Origin: Mycobacterium sp. MBM
Lineage (GTDB): Bacteria > Actinomycetota > Actinomycetes > Mycobacteriales > Mycobacteriaceae
Reading direction: 5' to 3'
Assembly: GCA_021648845.1 (NCBI GenBank)
Contig: JAKJHY010000001.1
Location: forward strand, 434,001-498,000
DNA length: 64,000 nucleotides
Shown: one piece after another, positions 44,908 through 56,191 of the stretch
Position numbering within the stretch: position 1 is the stretch's first letter
Layout of the letters: every line of letters begins with the position of its first letter
Program-made: the position numbers and the translations under genes
Notes under the pieces: model-generated
What the model was told of the DNA's origin: nothing
What the model saw: the letters and a program-made list of their open reading frames with translations, nothing else
Database searches by the model: none

Positions 44908-45753
44908 ATGACGAAACCAGATCTGGGCCGCTTCGGCGTATTCGGTCACTACAACCAGTGGCAGCAGCTCTCGCGTGCGCAACTGCGCGATATCGAGGAA
45001 CTCGGATACGGCGCCATCTGGGCCGGGGGCTCGCCGCCGGCCGAGCTCGAGTGGGTCGACCCGATCCTGGCCGCGACCGATTCCCTGCACCTGGCGACCG
45101 GCATCGTCAACATCTGGACCGCCCCCGCCGGACCGACCGCGGAGTCCTTCCACCGCATCGACAAGCAGTTCCCGGGCCGCTTCCTGCTCGGCATCGGCGT
45201 GGGCCATCCCGAGGCGCACACCGAATACAAGAAGCCCTACGACGCGCTCAACGACTATCTCGACGAGCTGGATCAGCACGGTGTACCCAAGGACCGCATC
45301 GTGGTCGCCGCGCTCGGCCCGCAGGTGCTCAAACTCGCGGCCCGGCGCAGCGCCGGCGCCCACCCGTATCTGACCACCCCCGAACACACCCGGGCCGCCC
45401 GCGAGCTCATCGGACCCGACGCCTTCCTCGCCCCGGAACACAAGGTGGTTCTCACCACCGACGCCGAGCGGGCACGCCAGGTGGGCCGCAACGCGCTGGA
45501 GATCTACCTGAACCTGGCCAACTACCTCAACAACTGGCGCCGGCTCGGTTTCACCGAGGCCGATGTGGCCAAACCGGGTGGCGATGCGCTGGTCGACGCC
45601 GTCGTGGCGCATGGCAGCACCGAGGCGATCGCCACGCGGCTGCACGAGCATCTCGCCGCCGGCGCCGACCACGTTCCGGTTCAGGTATTGACGGGTACTG
45701 ACAAGCTGGTACCTGCGCTCGCAGAACTGGCCGGACCGCTCGGCCTGCAGTGA
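44908..45753 (+). CDS. LLM-class F420-dependent oxidoreductase 1
   Basis: A 281-residue luciferase-like TIM-barrel oxidoreductase, probably using coenzyme F420. Typical segments are LRDIEELGYGAIWAGGSP, LHLATGIVNIWTA, GRFLLGIGVGHPEAH and VVAALGPQVLKLAARRSAGA. It is a close paralogue of the next gene, 37 nt downstream. M. tuberculosis Rv3463, next to rmlB, is the likely counterpart. ATG 44908 matches the paralogue's start. Substrate unknown. Confidence 0.88.
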   Translation: MTKPDLGRFGVFGHYNQWQQLSRAQLRDIEELGYGAIWAGGSPPAELEWVDPILAATDSLHLATGIVNIWTAPAGPTAESFHRIDKQFPGRFLLGIGVGHPEAHTEYKKPYDALNDYLDELDQHGVPKDRIVVAALGPQVLKLAARRSAGAHPYLTTPEHTRAARELIGPDAFLAPEHKVVLTTDAERARQVGRNALEIYLNLANYLNNWRRLGFTEADVAKPGGDALVDAVVAHGSTEAIATRLHEHLAAGADHVPVQVLTGTDKLVPALAELAGPLGLQ

Positions 45754-45790
45754 CCGGGATCCGTACGCCCACCGGAATTGAGGACAACAC

Positions 45791-48256
<2,466 letters not shown>

Positions 48257-48268
48257 CCCTCGGCAGGC

Positions 48269-49015
48269 TCAGGTATTCCTGGCCAAGAAACGACGGAACA
48301 GCGGTACGGCGATCGCGAGGTTGTAGATCGCACCGGCGAGCAGATAGGGCCACCAGGTGCCGTGCTCGCCGGCGACCCAGAAGGCCTTGGCCGCCCAAAA
48401 CGGTGGTAACACGCCGAAGGCGAGATCCCACGGCGCATCGACGAACCAGGGCAGGCATGGCAGGCCCGCGATCAGCATGCCCAGCGCGCGCACCATCGCG
48501 ATACCTTGGATCTTGTTGCCCGCCACCGCGATGATGAGCAGCAGGGTCACCACCGCCGACAGACCGGCGAGCAGGCCGATCGGCACCAGTGCCGCCGTCA
48601 GTCCCGGCTCCAGGATCCCGCTGAACGACAGCGTGGTGATCACGTAGACGGCCGTGACCACCACCACCGTGCCCGCGCGATATCCGAAGAAGGTCGACAG
48701 CGCTACCGGTGTCACCCGCAGCGCACTCAGGGTGCCCGCGTCCACTTCGTCGAGCACCAGGAAGGCCGCCAAGCCGCCGGCGATGATGATGCTGGTGAGC
48801 AGCAGAAAGCCGGTGAGCACCAACGGGTAGTAGGGCCGCAGGTCGAATGCGTAACGCGCGGAGAGCATCTCGGTGACCATTGGGGTCAGCATCGCGACGG
48901 CGGTGGTCCAGATCACCGGCGCAACCACCAGCATCACCAGCAGCGGATCGCGGTAGGTGCCGCGAAGATCGTTGCGGCCGAAGGCAAGCAACGCACGAGC
49001 GGACGCCGCGGTCAC
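48269..49015 (-). CDS. ABC-2 type transporter permease A
   Basis: A 248-residue membrane protein with six predicted helices, of the fluoroquinolone/ABC-2 exporter type. It contains LVLTGFLLLTSIIIAGGLAA and EVDAGTLSALRVTPVALSTF, where a conserved Glu and Gly-Thr-Leu precede the second half. The GTG start overlaps the stop of permease B by four bases; longer in-frame starts are inside permease B. It ends the three-gene exporter operon. Confidence 0.88.
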   Translation of the reverse strand: MTAASARALLAFGRNDLRGTYRDPLLVMLVVAPVIWTTAVAMLTPMVTEMLSARYAFDLRPYYPLVLTGFLLLTSIIIAGGLAAFLVLDEVDAGTLSALRVTPVALSTFFGYRAGTVVVVTAVYVITTLSFSGILEPGLTAALVPIGLLAGLSAVVTLLLIIAVAGNKIQGIAMVRALGMLIAGLPCLPWFVDAPWDLAFGVLPPFWAAKAFWVAGEHGTWWPYLLAGAIYNLAIAVPLFRRFLARNT

Positions 49016-49725
49016 AGTGCACCCGCCTTCGTCGTCACGTAGCGATCGAAGAGCACCCGAGCAGCCTTGGCCAGCGCCGCCAGCCAGAGCGCGGGATAGA
49101 CCACCGCGTAGACCAGTTGCCACCCGGCGGGGTCCACCTGGCCGAAAGCCACCCCGAACAACAACATCGGGCCTTGGATCGGGAACACGTAGAGCACCGG
49201 GTGCGGCCACAGACCCGAGTAGTGGACCATCGGCGGCACCAGCATGATCGACAACGGGATGGTGGCGGCCAGGAACCAGTCGGTGACCGACGCGAACGGC
49301 AACGAGCTGATGAAGCCGACGAGCAGCATCACCAACGTCCCGAGCAGCACCCCGATGACCAGGGGCAGCGGGCGGTAATCGAGTCCGTGCGCGGCCGTCA
49401 CGACGATCACCCCCACCAATAGCGAGATCGCGGCCAAGACAGCCAGTTTGGCTGTCAGATACTCCCAGAATCGCAACGGTGTGGAGATGAGTGCGCCCAG
49501 CGTGCGTTCGGTCTTGTCGTAGAACACCGCGGCGCCGATGAAGAAGAATCCGATGATGGCGATATCACCGGCCAGCACATAGGGCTCGGCGACGGCCCGC
49601 AAGCGGTGCGGCATCGGCAGCAGTACGGCCAGCCAGATGAGTCCGGAGAAGATGGCGGCGTGCAGGAATTTCTGCCGCCACTGCAACAACACTTCCAGTC
49701 GGGTGGCCGATACCAGCCGATTCAT
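49012..49725 (-). CDS. ABC-2 type transporter permease B
   Basis: A 237-residue membrane protein with about six helices. It begins NRLVSATRLEVLLQWRQKFL and has FFFIGAAVFYDKTERTLGAL, the ABC-2 permease element parallel to the one in permease A. The ATG overlaps the ATPase stop (ATGA). Two different permeases plus one ATPase imply a heterodimeric pore. Substrate unknown, possibly a drug or lipid. Confidence 0.88.
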   Translation of the reverse strand: MNRLVSATRLEVLLQWRQKFLHAAIFSGLIWLAVLLPMPHRLRAVAEPYVLAGDIAIIGFFFIGAAVFYDKTERTLGALISTPLRFWEYLTAKLAVLAAISLLVGVIVVTAAHGLDYRPLPLVIGVLLGTLVMLLVGFISSLPFASVTDWFLAATIPLSIMLVPPMVHYSGLWPHPVLYVFPIQGPMLLFGVAFGQVDPAGWQLVYAVVYPALWLAALAKAARVLFDRYVTTKAGAL

Positions 49726-50606
49726 GACAGCCGCCGTCCGGTCACCTCGACGAAAACGTCGTCGAGGCTGGCTTCGCGGCTGTGGATGGTCTCGACGTGG
49801 CAGTCGCGCAACACGGCGTGGAATCGGGGATCGTCGGCCAAACCGTCCAGCCCGAATTCGGCCGATTCGAGCGCATCGCCCGCTCGGTACTGCACCCGGA
49901 CCCGGCGCTGACTGCGCGCGATCTTGAGCTCCGCCGGCGCGTCGAGGGCGGCGATCCGGCCGTCGACGACGAACGCCACCCGATCACACAGCTCGTCGGC
50001 CGTTGCCATGTCATGGGTGGTGAGAAAGATCGTCCGCCCGTGTTCGGCCAATCCGAGGATGATGTCCTTGACCTTGCGTGCGCTGACCGGATCCAGCCCG
50101 GAGGTGGGCTCGTCGAGGAACAGTAGCTCGGGATCGTGGATCAGGGACCGGGCGAAGGTCAGTCGCATCTGCATTCCCTTGGAGTACGCGCCGACCCGGA
50201 CCTTGGCGGCGTCGGCAAGATCGACCGAGTCGAGCAATTCCATGGGGTCGAGGGTGGGTCCGTCGTACAAGGAGGCAAAGAACCGCAGGTTCTCCAGCCC
50301 GGTGAGCTTGTGATAGTGGTTGGGCAGCTCGAAGGACACGCCGACGCGCTGGTAGTAGTCCGATCCCCACTCCTGAGGGTCCTTGCCCCATACGGTGGCC
50401 TGGCCGCCGTGGCCCCGGAGCAGCCCGATGAGCAGCTTCTGCGTCGTCGACTTGCCGGCGCCGCTCGGGCCGAGCAGCCCGAAGATCTCGCCGTTTCGTA
50501 CGGTGAAATCCATACCGCGGATCGCGGGGTGGGCCGCCTTGGGGTAGCTGAATGTCAGGTCGTGGACACGGATGACGTCCGGGGTGTTTGCTGTTTCGGT
50601 TCGCAT
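49722..50606 (-). CDS. ABC transporter ATP-binding protein
   Basis: A 294-residue ATPase. Walker A GLLGPSGAGKST, signature VGAYSKGMQMRLTFARSL, Walker B ELLFLDEPTSGLDP and the switch His in LTTHDM are present. The C-terminal 80 residues form the extra domain common in drug and antibiotic exporters. ATG 50606 is taken; an earlier in-frame start at 50705 would run through the intergenic promoter. Divergent from the MarR/GbsR gene, which probably represses it. Confidence 0.92.
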   Translation of the reverse strand: MRTETANTPDVIRVHDLTFSYPKAAHPAIRGMDFTVRNGEIFGLLGPSGAGKSTTQKLLIGLLRGHGGQATVWGKDPQEWGSDYYQRVGVSFELPNHYHKLTGLENLRFFASLYDGPTLDPMELLDSVDLADAAKVRVGAYSKGMQMRLTFARSLIHDPELLFLDEPTSGLDPVSARKVKDIILGLAEHGRTIFLTTHDMATADELCDRVAFVVDGRIAALDAPAELKIARSQRRVRVQYRAGDALESAEFGLDGLADDPRFHAVLRDCHVETIHSREASLDDVFVEVTGRRLS

Positions 50607-50707
50607 CGGCGCGCAGTCGTCTTTCGGTCTGGCGCCCCGGCGGCGGCCGACGGGGCGCAGTTGAGTTACATTTCCGACCAGACTTCCCGGAGCACCGGAA
50701 ACCACCG

Positions 50708-50723
50708 TACTAAACTTTCAGTA
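50708..50723. promoter_or_regulatory. Imperfect 16-bp palindrome between the ABC operon and MarR/GbsR gene
   Basis: TACTAAACTTTCAGTA matches its reverse complement at 12 of 16 positions. It is in the only A/T-rich part of the divergent promoter region, overlapping a possible TAATCT -10 of the regulator gene. A good candidate operator for the MarR/GbsR protein. Confidence 0.5.
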
Positions 50724-50758
50724 ATCTTTGAAGAGCATTGGTGGCGAGGAGGTTCCCG

Positions 50759-51220
50759 GTGTCGTCAGCGCGCGAGTTGCAGGATTGCGCCGAGCGGCTG
50801 GCCATGGTGCTCGCCGGGCTCGGGTTGCAGCGCATGACCGCGCGGGTGCTCGCGGCGCTGCTGTTCACCGAACAGTCGAGCATGACGATGTCCGAGCTCG
50901 CCGACGTGCTGCACGCGAGTGCGGGATCCATCTCCGGCGCACTCAAGACGCTCACGTCGGTGGGGTTGGCCGAACGGGTTCCGGCCCCGGCCAGCCGGCG
51001 CGATCATTTCCGGCTGCGCGACAATGCTTGGGCCACCCTGTTCACCAACCAGAACGCGACCATTGCGGCGATGCAGTCCGCGGCCGCCGCCGGGATCACC
51101 GTGGCCGGCGAGGGCAGCCCGACACGTGAACGGCTCAACCAGATGCGTGACTTCTACGCCTTCCTGATGGACGAGATCCCGGCGGTGTTGGCGCGCTGGG
51201 AGCGCCGCCACGAGCTCTAG
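50759..51220 (+). CDS. GbsR/MarR-family transcriptional regulator
   Basis: A 153-residue winged-helix regulator (MTARVLAALLFTEQSSMTMS, then LADVLHASAGSISGALKTLT, and a wing around RVPAPASRRDHFRL). The start is GTG 50759, set by an excellent GAGGAGG seven bases upstream at 50746-50752; earlier TTG and GTG codons at 50738 and 50741 have no such site. Divergent from the ABC exporter, so it probably represses that operon and itself. The stop overlaps the TetR stop on the other strand. Confidence 0.87.
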   Translation: MSSARELQDCAERLAMVLAGLGLQRMTARVLAALLFTEQSSMTMSELADVLHASAGSISGALKTLTSVGLAERVPAPASRRDHFRLRDNAWATLFTNQNATIAAMQSAAAAGITVAGEGSPTRERLNQMRDFYAFLMDEIPAVLARWERRHEL

Positions 51221-51858
51221 ACATCGTGCGCACCGGCACCGTCTCGATTCGCCGGGTCGGGTAACAGGCCCACCTGCCGGTAGACCTGCCGAAGGTAGCG
51301 ACGCATCTCGTCGGCATCGGGCGGATTGGGTTGCAGCACACGGTAGGTGATCGCACCCACGATCATGTCGATGGTCACCTCCAGATCCGTGTCGGCGGGG
51401 ACGGTGCCCTCCTGCTGCGCTCGCTCGAGCAGGAGGGTGGCCAGCCGGCGGCGCGGCAGGATGTAGCGCTGCCAGTAGCGCGCCATCAACTCCGGATGGC
51501 TGACGGCCGACCCGAAGACCCTGGCGACCAACGCCCGGTATCGGTGGGTGGACGTGGCGGCGGCCGCCGGATCGATGGCCGCTTCGACCAACGCGTACGG
51601 CGACTGCGAGTCGACGGTATCCGGCACCGTCCATCCGGTGTCCTCGGTGACCAGGGTTTCGATGGCGGCGGCGATCACGTCCTCCTTGCCCGACCAGCGC
51701 CGATAGATCGTCGCCTTGCCGACTTTCGCCCGCTTGGCGATCTGCTCGATGCTCACGCCCTCCACACCGTTGTCGATGAACAGCGCCAGGGCGGCCTGCA
51801 GGATGGCCTGATCGGTGGCGGCCGCCCGCGGCCGGCCGCGGCCCGACGGCTGTGTCAT
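51217..51858 (-). CDS. TetR-family transcriptional regulator
   Basis: A 213-residue regulator. The N-terminal helix-turn-helix is clear: QAILQAALALFIDNGVEGVS, then IEQIAKRAKVGKATIYRRW. The C-terminal ligand domain is specific to this protein. ATG 51858 is chosen as it overlaps the monooxygenase stop (ATGA); an upstream in-frame start lies inside that gene. It is the second gene of an operon whose promoter carries a strong inverted repeat (53366-53383), probably its own operator. Convergent with MarR/GbsR, the stop codons sharing CTAG. Confidence 0.9.
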   Translation of the reverse strand: MTQPSGRGRPRAAATDQAILQAALALFIDNGVEGVSIEQIAKRAKVGKATIYRRWSGKEDVIAAAIETLVTEDTGWTVPDTVDSQSPYALVEAAIDPAAAATSTHRYRALVARVFGSAVSHPELMARYWQRYILPRRRLATLLLERAQQEGTVPADTDLEVTIDMIVGAITYRVLQPNPPDADEMRRYLRQVYRQVGLLPDPANRDGAGAHDV

Positions 51859-53357
51859 CGAGTGCTTCCGGTCTCCAAAGCTTCTGCAAGCCAACGGTTC
51901 AGATCGGCCACGGCCGCGGGTCTCCCCCGCCACGCCAGGTGCGCATCCGGGCGGATCAGCATCACCTCCGCGCCGCCGTAGGTCAGCGTGGCGAGATAGT
52001 CGCCGAGCCGGCGCGCGGAGGTATCGATCTCATCCCGGGGTGTGCAGTGCGCCGGCACCAGCAGTGCCCATCGACCGCCGAGCTCGCCGTGCAGACGAGC
52101 TGCGGTGCCGTCGGGGCGCGTGCACGCGAGGTCAGCGATGCGGTCACCCGGGCGCGGCTTGGGCCCGCGCGCACCGAGTGGGCCCTTGCGGTAACTCACC
52201 CACAGCTGGGAGGCGGTGTAGGTCGTCCAGCGTTGCACTGCGGGGCGGCCGAACACCCGCGGGGCAACCCGGTCGCGCAGGAACCGTCCGATCGGATTGC
52301 TCGCGATATTGACCCGCGTCACCGTACTGGTGCCGCGTAACACCTGGCGGGCCAAGGGGCGTCGTTCGGCCTCATAGGTGTCGATCAGGGCCTCGGACGC
52401 CAGCCCCCGCACGACCAGTGCCAGCTTGAAGGCGAGATTCTCGGCGTCGCCGATGCCGGTGAGCATGCCCTGCCCGCCGAACGGGGAATGGGCATGAGCG
52501 GCGTCACCGGCGATCAGGATGCGACCGCTGCGGTAGCGTTGCGCGAGGCGGCGATGCACGGTGAACACGCTCAGCCATCGGGCCTCACCGACCCGGACAT
52601 CGCGACCGGTGCGCTCGGGCAGGATGGTCGCGATCCGCTCCAGAATGTCGCTGTCGCTCGGCTTGTCCTCGTGGCCGGGGTCATAGGCGAAGACGCGCCA
52701 CAGATCGTCGGCACCGTGTGGATCGGGCATCGGCATCACACCGATGACACCGTCGGGGTGTATCCAGCCGGACGTTCCCGATCGGTCGACGTCCCAGTTC
52801 AGCCGCACGTCGGCGAGCAGGAACCGCTCGCTGAGTTTGACCCCCGGGAACGCGATGTCCGCCGAGGCGCGGGTGATGCTGGCGGTACCGTCGCAGCCCA
52901 CCACCCAGGAGGTACGGATCGTTCGGCCACCCTCCAGTTCGGTCAACGCGCCGTGGTCGTCGTGGCGCACCCCGATCACGGTGGTATCCCAGTCCGGTGT
53001 CACCCCGAGTTCGGCCAGCCTGCCACGCAACGCCGCCTCGACCCGCGCTTGGGACACCACCATCGGCGGGGCGGCCGTACCCATTCCCGGATCCCCGAAT
53101 TGCACCGTCATCAACGGCTTTCCGCCCAGGTAGCTGGTGATCCGCATGGCCCGCAACGACTCCTGCGCCAGGGTGCCGAGCGCTCCGATGCGGCCGAGCA
53201 CCTCCGACCCGCGGGCGTGCAGGAAGTTCGCCCGCGATGTCGGGGCCGGGCCGGCGGCACGGTCGACAATACGCACCGTCAGGCCGTGCAGACGCAAGGC
53301 ACAGGCCAGCGTCAGGCCCGTCGGGCCGGCACCCACGACCAGCACATCGGCGTCCAC
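51855..53357 (-). CDS. FAD-dependent aromatic-ring hydroxylase-type monooxygenase
   Basis: A 500-residue class A flavoprotein monooxygenase. FAD loop VLVVGAGPTGLTLACALRLH lies at the N-terminus, the conserved DG motif is VVGCDGTASITR, and the second FAD motif is ILIAGDAAHAHSPFGGQGM. The C-terminal thioredoxin-like domain is present (RWALLVPAHC). Relatives hydroxylate phenols, polyketides or rifampicin-type drugs; the substrate here is unknown. The GTG at 53357 is chosen for its position three residues before the FAD motif. It is the first gene of the TetR operon. Confidence 0.88.
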   Translation of the reverse strand: MDADVLVVGAGPTGLTLACALRLHGLTVRIVDRAAGPAPTSRANFLHARGSEVLGRIGALGTLAQESLRAMRITSYLGGKPLMTVQFGDPGMGTAAPPMVVSQARVEAALRGRLAELGVTPDWDTTVIGVRHDDHGALTELEGGRTIRTSWVVGCDGTASITRASADIAFPGVKLSERFLLADVRLNWDVDRSGTSGWIHPDGVIGVMPMPDPHGADDLWRVFAYDPGHEDKPSDSDILERIATILPERTGRDVRVGEARWLSVFTVHRRLAQRYRSGRILIAGDAAHAHSPFGGQGMLTGIGDAENLAFKLALVVRGLASEALIDTYEAERRPLARQVLRGTSTVTRVNIASNPIGRFLRDRVAPRVFGRPAVQRWTTYTASQLWVSYRKGPLGARGPKPRPGDRIADLACTRPDGTAARLHGELGGRWALLVPAHCTPRDEIDTSARRLGDYLATLTYGGAEVMLIRPDAHLAWRGRPAAVADLNRWLAEALETGSTR

Positions 53358-53365
53358 CAAAATAT

Positions 53366-53383
53366 CGTAACGGCACCGTCTCG
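53366..53383. promoter_or_regulatory. TetR operator candidate CGNNACGG-CA-CCGTNNCG
   Basis: An 18-bp inverted repeat (CGTAACGGCACCGTCTCG) 9 bp upstream of the monooxygenase start. Six of eight arm positions pair on each side. The size, symmetry and place suit a TetR dimer blocking transcription of the monooxygenase-tetR operon. Confidence 0.6.
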
Positions 53384-53390
53384 TAATTAA

Positions 53391-53400
53391 AAGAGCTCTT
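53391..53400. repeat. Perfect palindrome AAGAGCTCTT
   Basis: A 10-bp perfect palindrome in the A/T-rich stretch between the monooxygenase and mmsA genes, 91 bp before the mmsA ATG. It could be a second regulator site or part of a promoter; no stronger claim is possible. Confidence 0.3.
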
Positions 53401-53490
53401 GCCAAGCGCAGGATGAGATTACTAGGATATGCAAGTATCTCGGCTCCGGGCCGGGTCCCGAACTCAGCACACCCCCTCTGGACGGATGCC

Positions 53491-55011
53491 ATGACCACAC
53501 AGATTCCGCACTTCATCGACGGCGCGCGCAGCACCCTCGGCTCCACCCGCACCGCCGATGTCCTCAACCCGAGCACCGGCGACGTTCAGGCCCAGGTGCT
53601 CCTGGCCTCCAAAAACGATGTCGACGCGGCCGTGGCCAGCGCCGTGGTGGCCCAAAAGGTGTGGGCCGCCTACAACCCGCAACGACGCGCCCGGGTCTTC
53701 ATGCGTTTCATCGACCTGGTCAACCAGCACGCCGATGAGTTGGCCGAACTGCTCAGCCTGGAACACGGCAAGACCGTCCCCGACTCGCTCGGGGACATCC
53801 AGCGCGGCATCGAGGTCATCGAGTTCGCGATCGGGATCCCGCACCTGCTCAAGGGCGAGTTCACCGAGGGCGCAGGCACCGGGATCGACGTCTACTCGAT
53901 CCGCCAGCCGCTCGGGGTCGTCGCCGGCATCACCCCGTTCAACTTCCCGGCGATGATCCCGCTGTGGAAGGCCGGCCCCGCCCTCGCATGCGGAAACGCG
54001 TTCATTCTCAAGCCTTCCGAGCGCGACCCCTCGGTACCGCTGCGGCTGGCCGAATTGTTCATCGAGGCCGGGCTGCCCCCGGGCGCGTTCCAGGTGGTCC
54101 AAGGCGACAAGGAGGCCGTCGACGCCATCCTCACCCACCCCGACATCCAGGCCGTCGGGTTCGTCGGGTCCTCCGATATCGCGCAGTACATCTACTCCAC
54201 CGCGGCCGCGCACGGCAAGCGCAGCCAGTGCTTCGGTGGCGCCAAGAACCACATGATCGTCATGCCCGATGCCGACCTCGACCAGGCCGTCGACGCCCTG
54301 ATCGGCGCCGGCTACGGCAGCGCCGGTGAGCGGTGCATGGCGATCAGCGTCGCGGTGCCGGTCGGCGAAGAGACGGCAAAGCGACTGCGCAACAAGCTAG
54401 TCGAGCGGGTGAACCAGTTACGCGTGGGCCACAGCCTGGACCCGAAGGCCGACTACGGGCCGCTGGTCACCGGCGCGGCCCTGGAGCGGGTCCGCGACTA
54501 CATCGGCCAGGGAGTCGCCGCCGGCGCAGAGCTGGTGGTCGACGGCCGGGAGCGCACCACCGACGAGCTGACCTTCGATGATCAGGATCTGTCCAAGGGC
54601 TACTTCATCGGCCCCACCCTGTTCGATCACGTCACCACCGACATGTCTATCTACACCGACGAGATCTTCGGCCCGGTGCTGTGCATCGTGCGTGCCGAGG
54701 ATTACGAAGCGGCGCTGGAACTGCCCACCAAGCACGAGTACGGCAACGGGGTGGCCATCTTCACCCGCGACGGCGATGCCGCCCGCGACTTCGTCTCCCG
54801 GGTGCAGGTCGGCATGGTCGGGGTGAACGTGCCGATCCCGGTTCCGGTGGCCTATCACACCTTCGGTGGCTGGAAGCGGTCCGGCTTCGGCGATCTCAAC
54901 CAGCACGGGCCCGCGTCGATCCAGTTCTACACCAAGGTCAAGACCGTCACCGAGCGGTGGCCCTCGGGCATCAAGGATGGCGCCGAATTCGTCATCCCGA
55001 CCATGAAGTAG
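53491..55011 (+). CDS. mmsA: Methylmalonate-semialdehyde dehydrogenase (CoA-acylating)
   Basis: A 506-residue CoA-dependent aldehyde dehydrogenase that converts (methyl)malonate semialdehyde to propionyl- or acetyl-CoA in valine and beta-alanine breakdown. NAD region VVAGITPFNFPAMIPLWKAG and the catalytic Cys in GSAGERCMAISVAVPVG are characteristic of MmsA; FGGAKNHMIVMPDADL replaces the Glu-containing motif of ordinary ALDHs, as expected for CoA-acylating members. ATG 53491 starts at TTQIPHFIDGARS. It leads the valine operon. Confidence 0.95.
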   Translation: MTTQIPHFIDGARSTLGSTRTADVLNPSTGDVQAQVLLASKNDVDAAVASAVVAQKVWAAYNPQRRARVFMRFIDLVNQHADELAELLSLEHGKTVPDSLGDIQRGIEVIEFAIGIPHLLKGEFTEGAGTGIDVYSIRQPLGVVAGITPFNFPAMIPLWKAGPALACGNAFILKPSERDPSVPLRLAELFIEAGLPPGAFQVVQGDKEAVDAILTHPDIQAVGFVGSSDIAQYIYSTAAAHGKRSQCFGGAKNHMIVMPDADLDQAVDALIGAGYGSAGERCMAISVAVPVGEETAKRLRNKLVERVNQLRVGHSLDPKADYGPLVTGAALERVRDYIGQGVAAGAELVVDGRERTTDELTFDDQDLSKGYFIGPTLFDHVTTDMSIYTDEIFGPVLCIVRAEDYEAALELPTKHEYGNGVAIFTRDGDAARDFVSRVQVGMVGVNVPIPVPVAYHTFGGWKRSGFGDLNQHGPASIQFYTKVKTVTERWPSGIKDGAEFVIPTMK

Positions 55012-55018
55012 GGCACCG

Positions 55019-56173
55019 ATGTTCGAGTTGGATGACGACGAGCGCGTCATCACCGACACCGCGGCCGCCTTCGCCGAGAAACGCATCGCGCCGTCCGCGC
55101 TGGCTTGGGATGAGTCCCACCACTTCCCGACCGATGTGTTGCGCGCGGCCGCGGAACTGGGGATGGCCGCGATCTACTGCGCCGAGGATGTCGGCGGCAG
55201 CGGGCTGCGGCGGCTGGACGCGGTGCGCATCTTCGAAGCGCTCGCCACCGCCGACCCCACGATCGCGGCGTTCCTGTCCATCCACAACATGTGCGCATGG
55301 ATGGTGGACAGCTTCGGCACCGACGAACAGCGCAAGACCCTGGTGCCCAAACTCGCGTCGATGGAGTCCATCGCCAGCTACTGCCTCACCGAACCCGGGG
55401 CGGGATCGGATGCGGCGGCGTTGCGCACCAAGGCCGTTCGGGACGGCGACCATTACGTGCTGGACGGGGTGAAGCAGTTCATCTCGGGTGCGGGTGTCTC
55501 GGACGTCTACGTGGTGATGGCCCGCACCGGCGCCGACGGACCGCGCGGGATCTCGGCGTTCGTCGTCGAAAAGGACACGCCGGGTGTCAGTTTCGGTACC
55601 GATGAGCGCAAGATGGGCTGGAACGCCCAGCCCACCGCGCAGGTCGTCTTCGAGGGCGCCCGGGTGCCGGCCGAGGCCCTGCTCGGCGGCGCGGAGGGCA
55701 CCGGGTTCGGTATCGCGATGAACGGCCTGAACGGGGGGCGCATCAATATCGCCGCATGCTCACTGGGCGGTGCGCAGGCGGCCTACGACAAGACGGTGGC
55801 GTACCTGGCCGACCGGCAGGCCTTCGGCGGCGCCCTACTGGACGAGCCGACCATCCGCTTCACGCTCGCCGATATGGCCACCGGACTGGAGACATCGCGG
55901 AACATGTTGTGGCGGGCGGCATCCGCCCTGGACAGCAACCACCCGGACAAGGTGACGTTGTGCGCGATGGCCAAACGCTATGTCACCGACACCTGCTACG
56001 AGGTCGCCGACCAGGCCCTGCAGCTGCACGGCGGTTACGGCTATCTCAAGGAATACGGGTTGGAGAAAATCGTCCGGGATCTGCGGGTGCACCGCATCCT
56101 TGAGGGCACCAACGAGATCATGCGTGTGGTCATCGGCCGGGCGGAAGCCGCCCGCGCCAGGGCCACCGGTTAA
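55019..56173 (+). CDS. fadE9: Acyl-CoA dehydrogenase, isobutyryl-CoA type (FadE9-like)
   Basis: A 384-residue FAD-dependent dehydrogenase. It shows YCLTEPGAGSDAAALRTKAV, the substrate loop ISGAGVSDVYVVMARTG, and LHGGYGYLKEYGLEKIVRDL followed by HRILEGTNEIMRVVIGR, with the probable catalytic Glu in LEGT. Between mmsA (7 nt) and mmsB (18 nt), it most likely oxidises isobutyryl-CoA to methacrylyl-CoA in valine catabolism. M. tuberculosis has the same order, mmsA-fadE9-mmsB. Confidence 0.9.
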   Translation: MFELDDDERVITDTAAAFAEKRIAPSALAWDESHHFPTDVLRAAAELGMAAIYCAEDVGGSGLRRLDAVRIFEALATADPTIAAFLSIHNMCAWMVDSFGTDEQRKTLVPKLASMESIASYCLTEPGAGSDAAALRTKAVRDGDHYVLDGVKQFISGAGVSDVYVVMARTGADGPRGISAFVVEKDTPGVSFGTDERKMGWNAQPTAQVVFEGARVPAEALLGGAEGTGFGIAMNGLNGGRINIAACSLGGAQAAYDKTVAYLADRQAFGGALLDEPTIRFTLADMATGLETSRNMLWRAASALDSNHPDKVTLCAMAKRYVTDTCYEVADQALQLHGGYGYLKEYGLEKIVRDLRVHRILEGTNEIMRVVIGRAEAARARATG

Positions 56174-56191
56174 CGAGAGACAAGGCAGACG

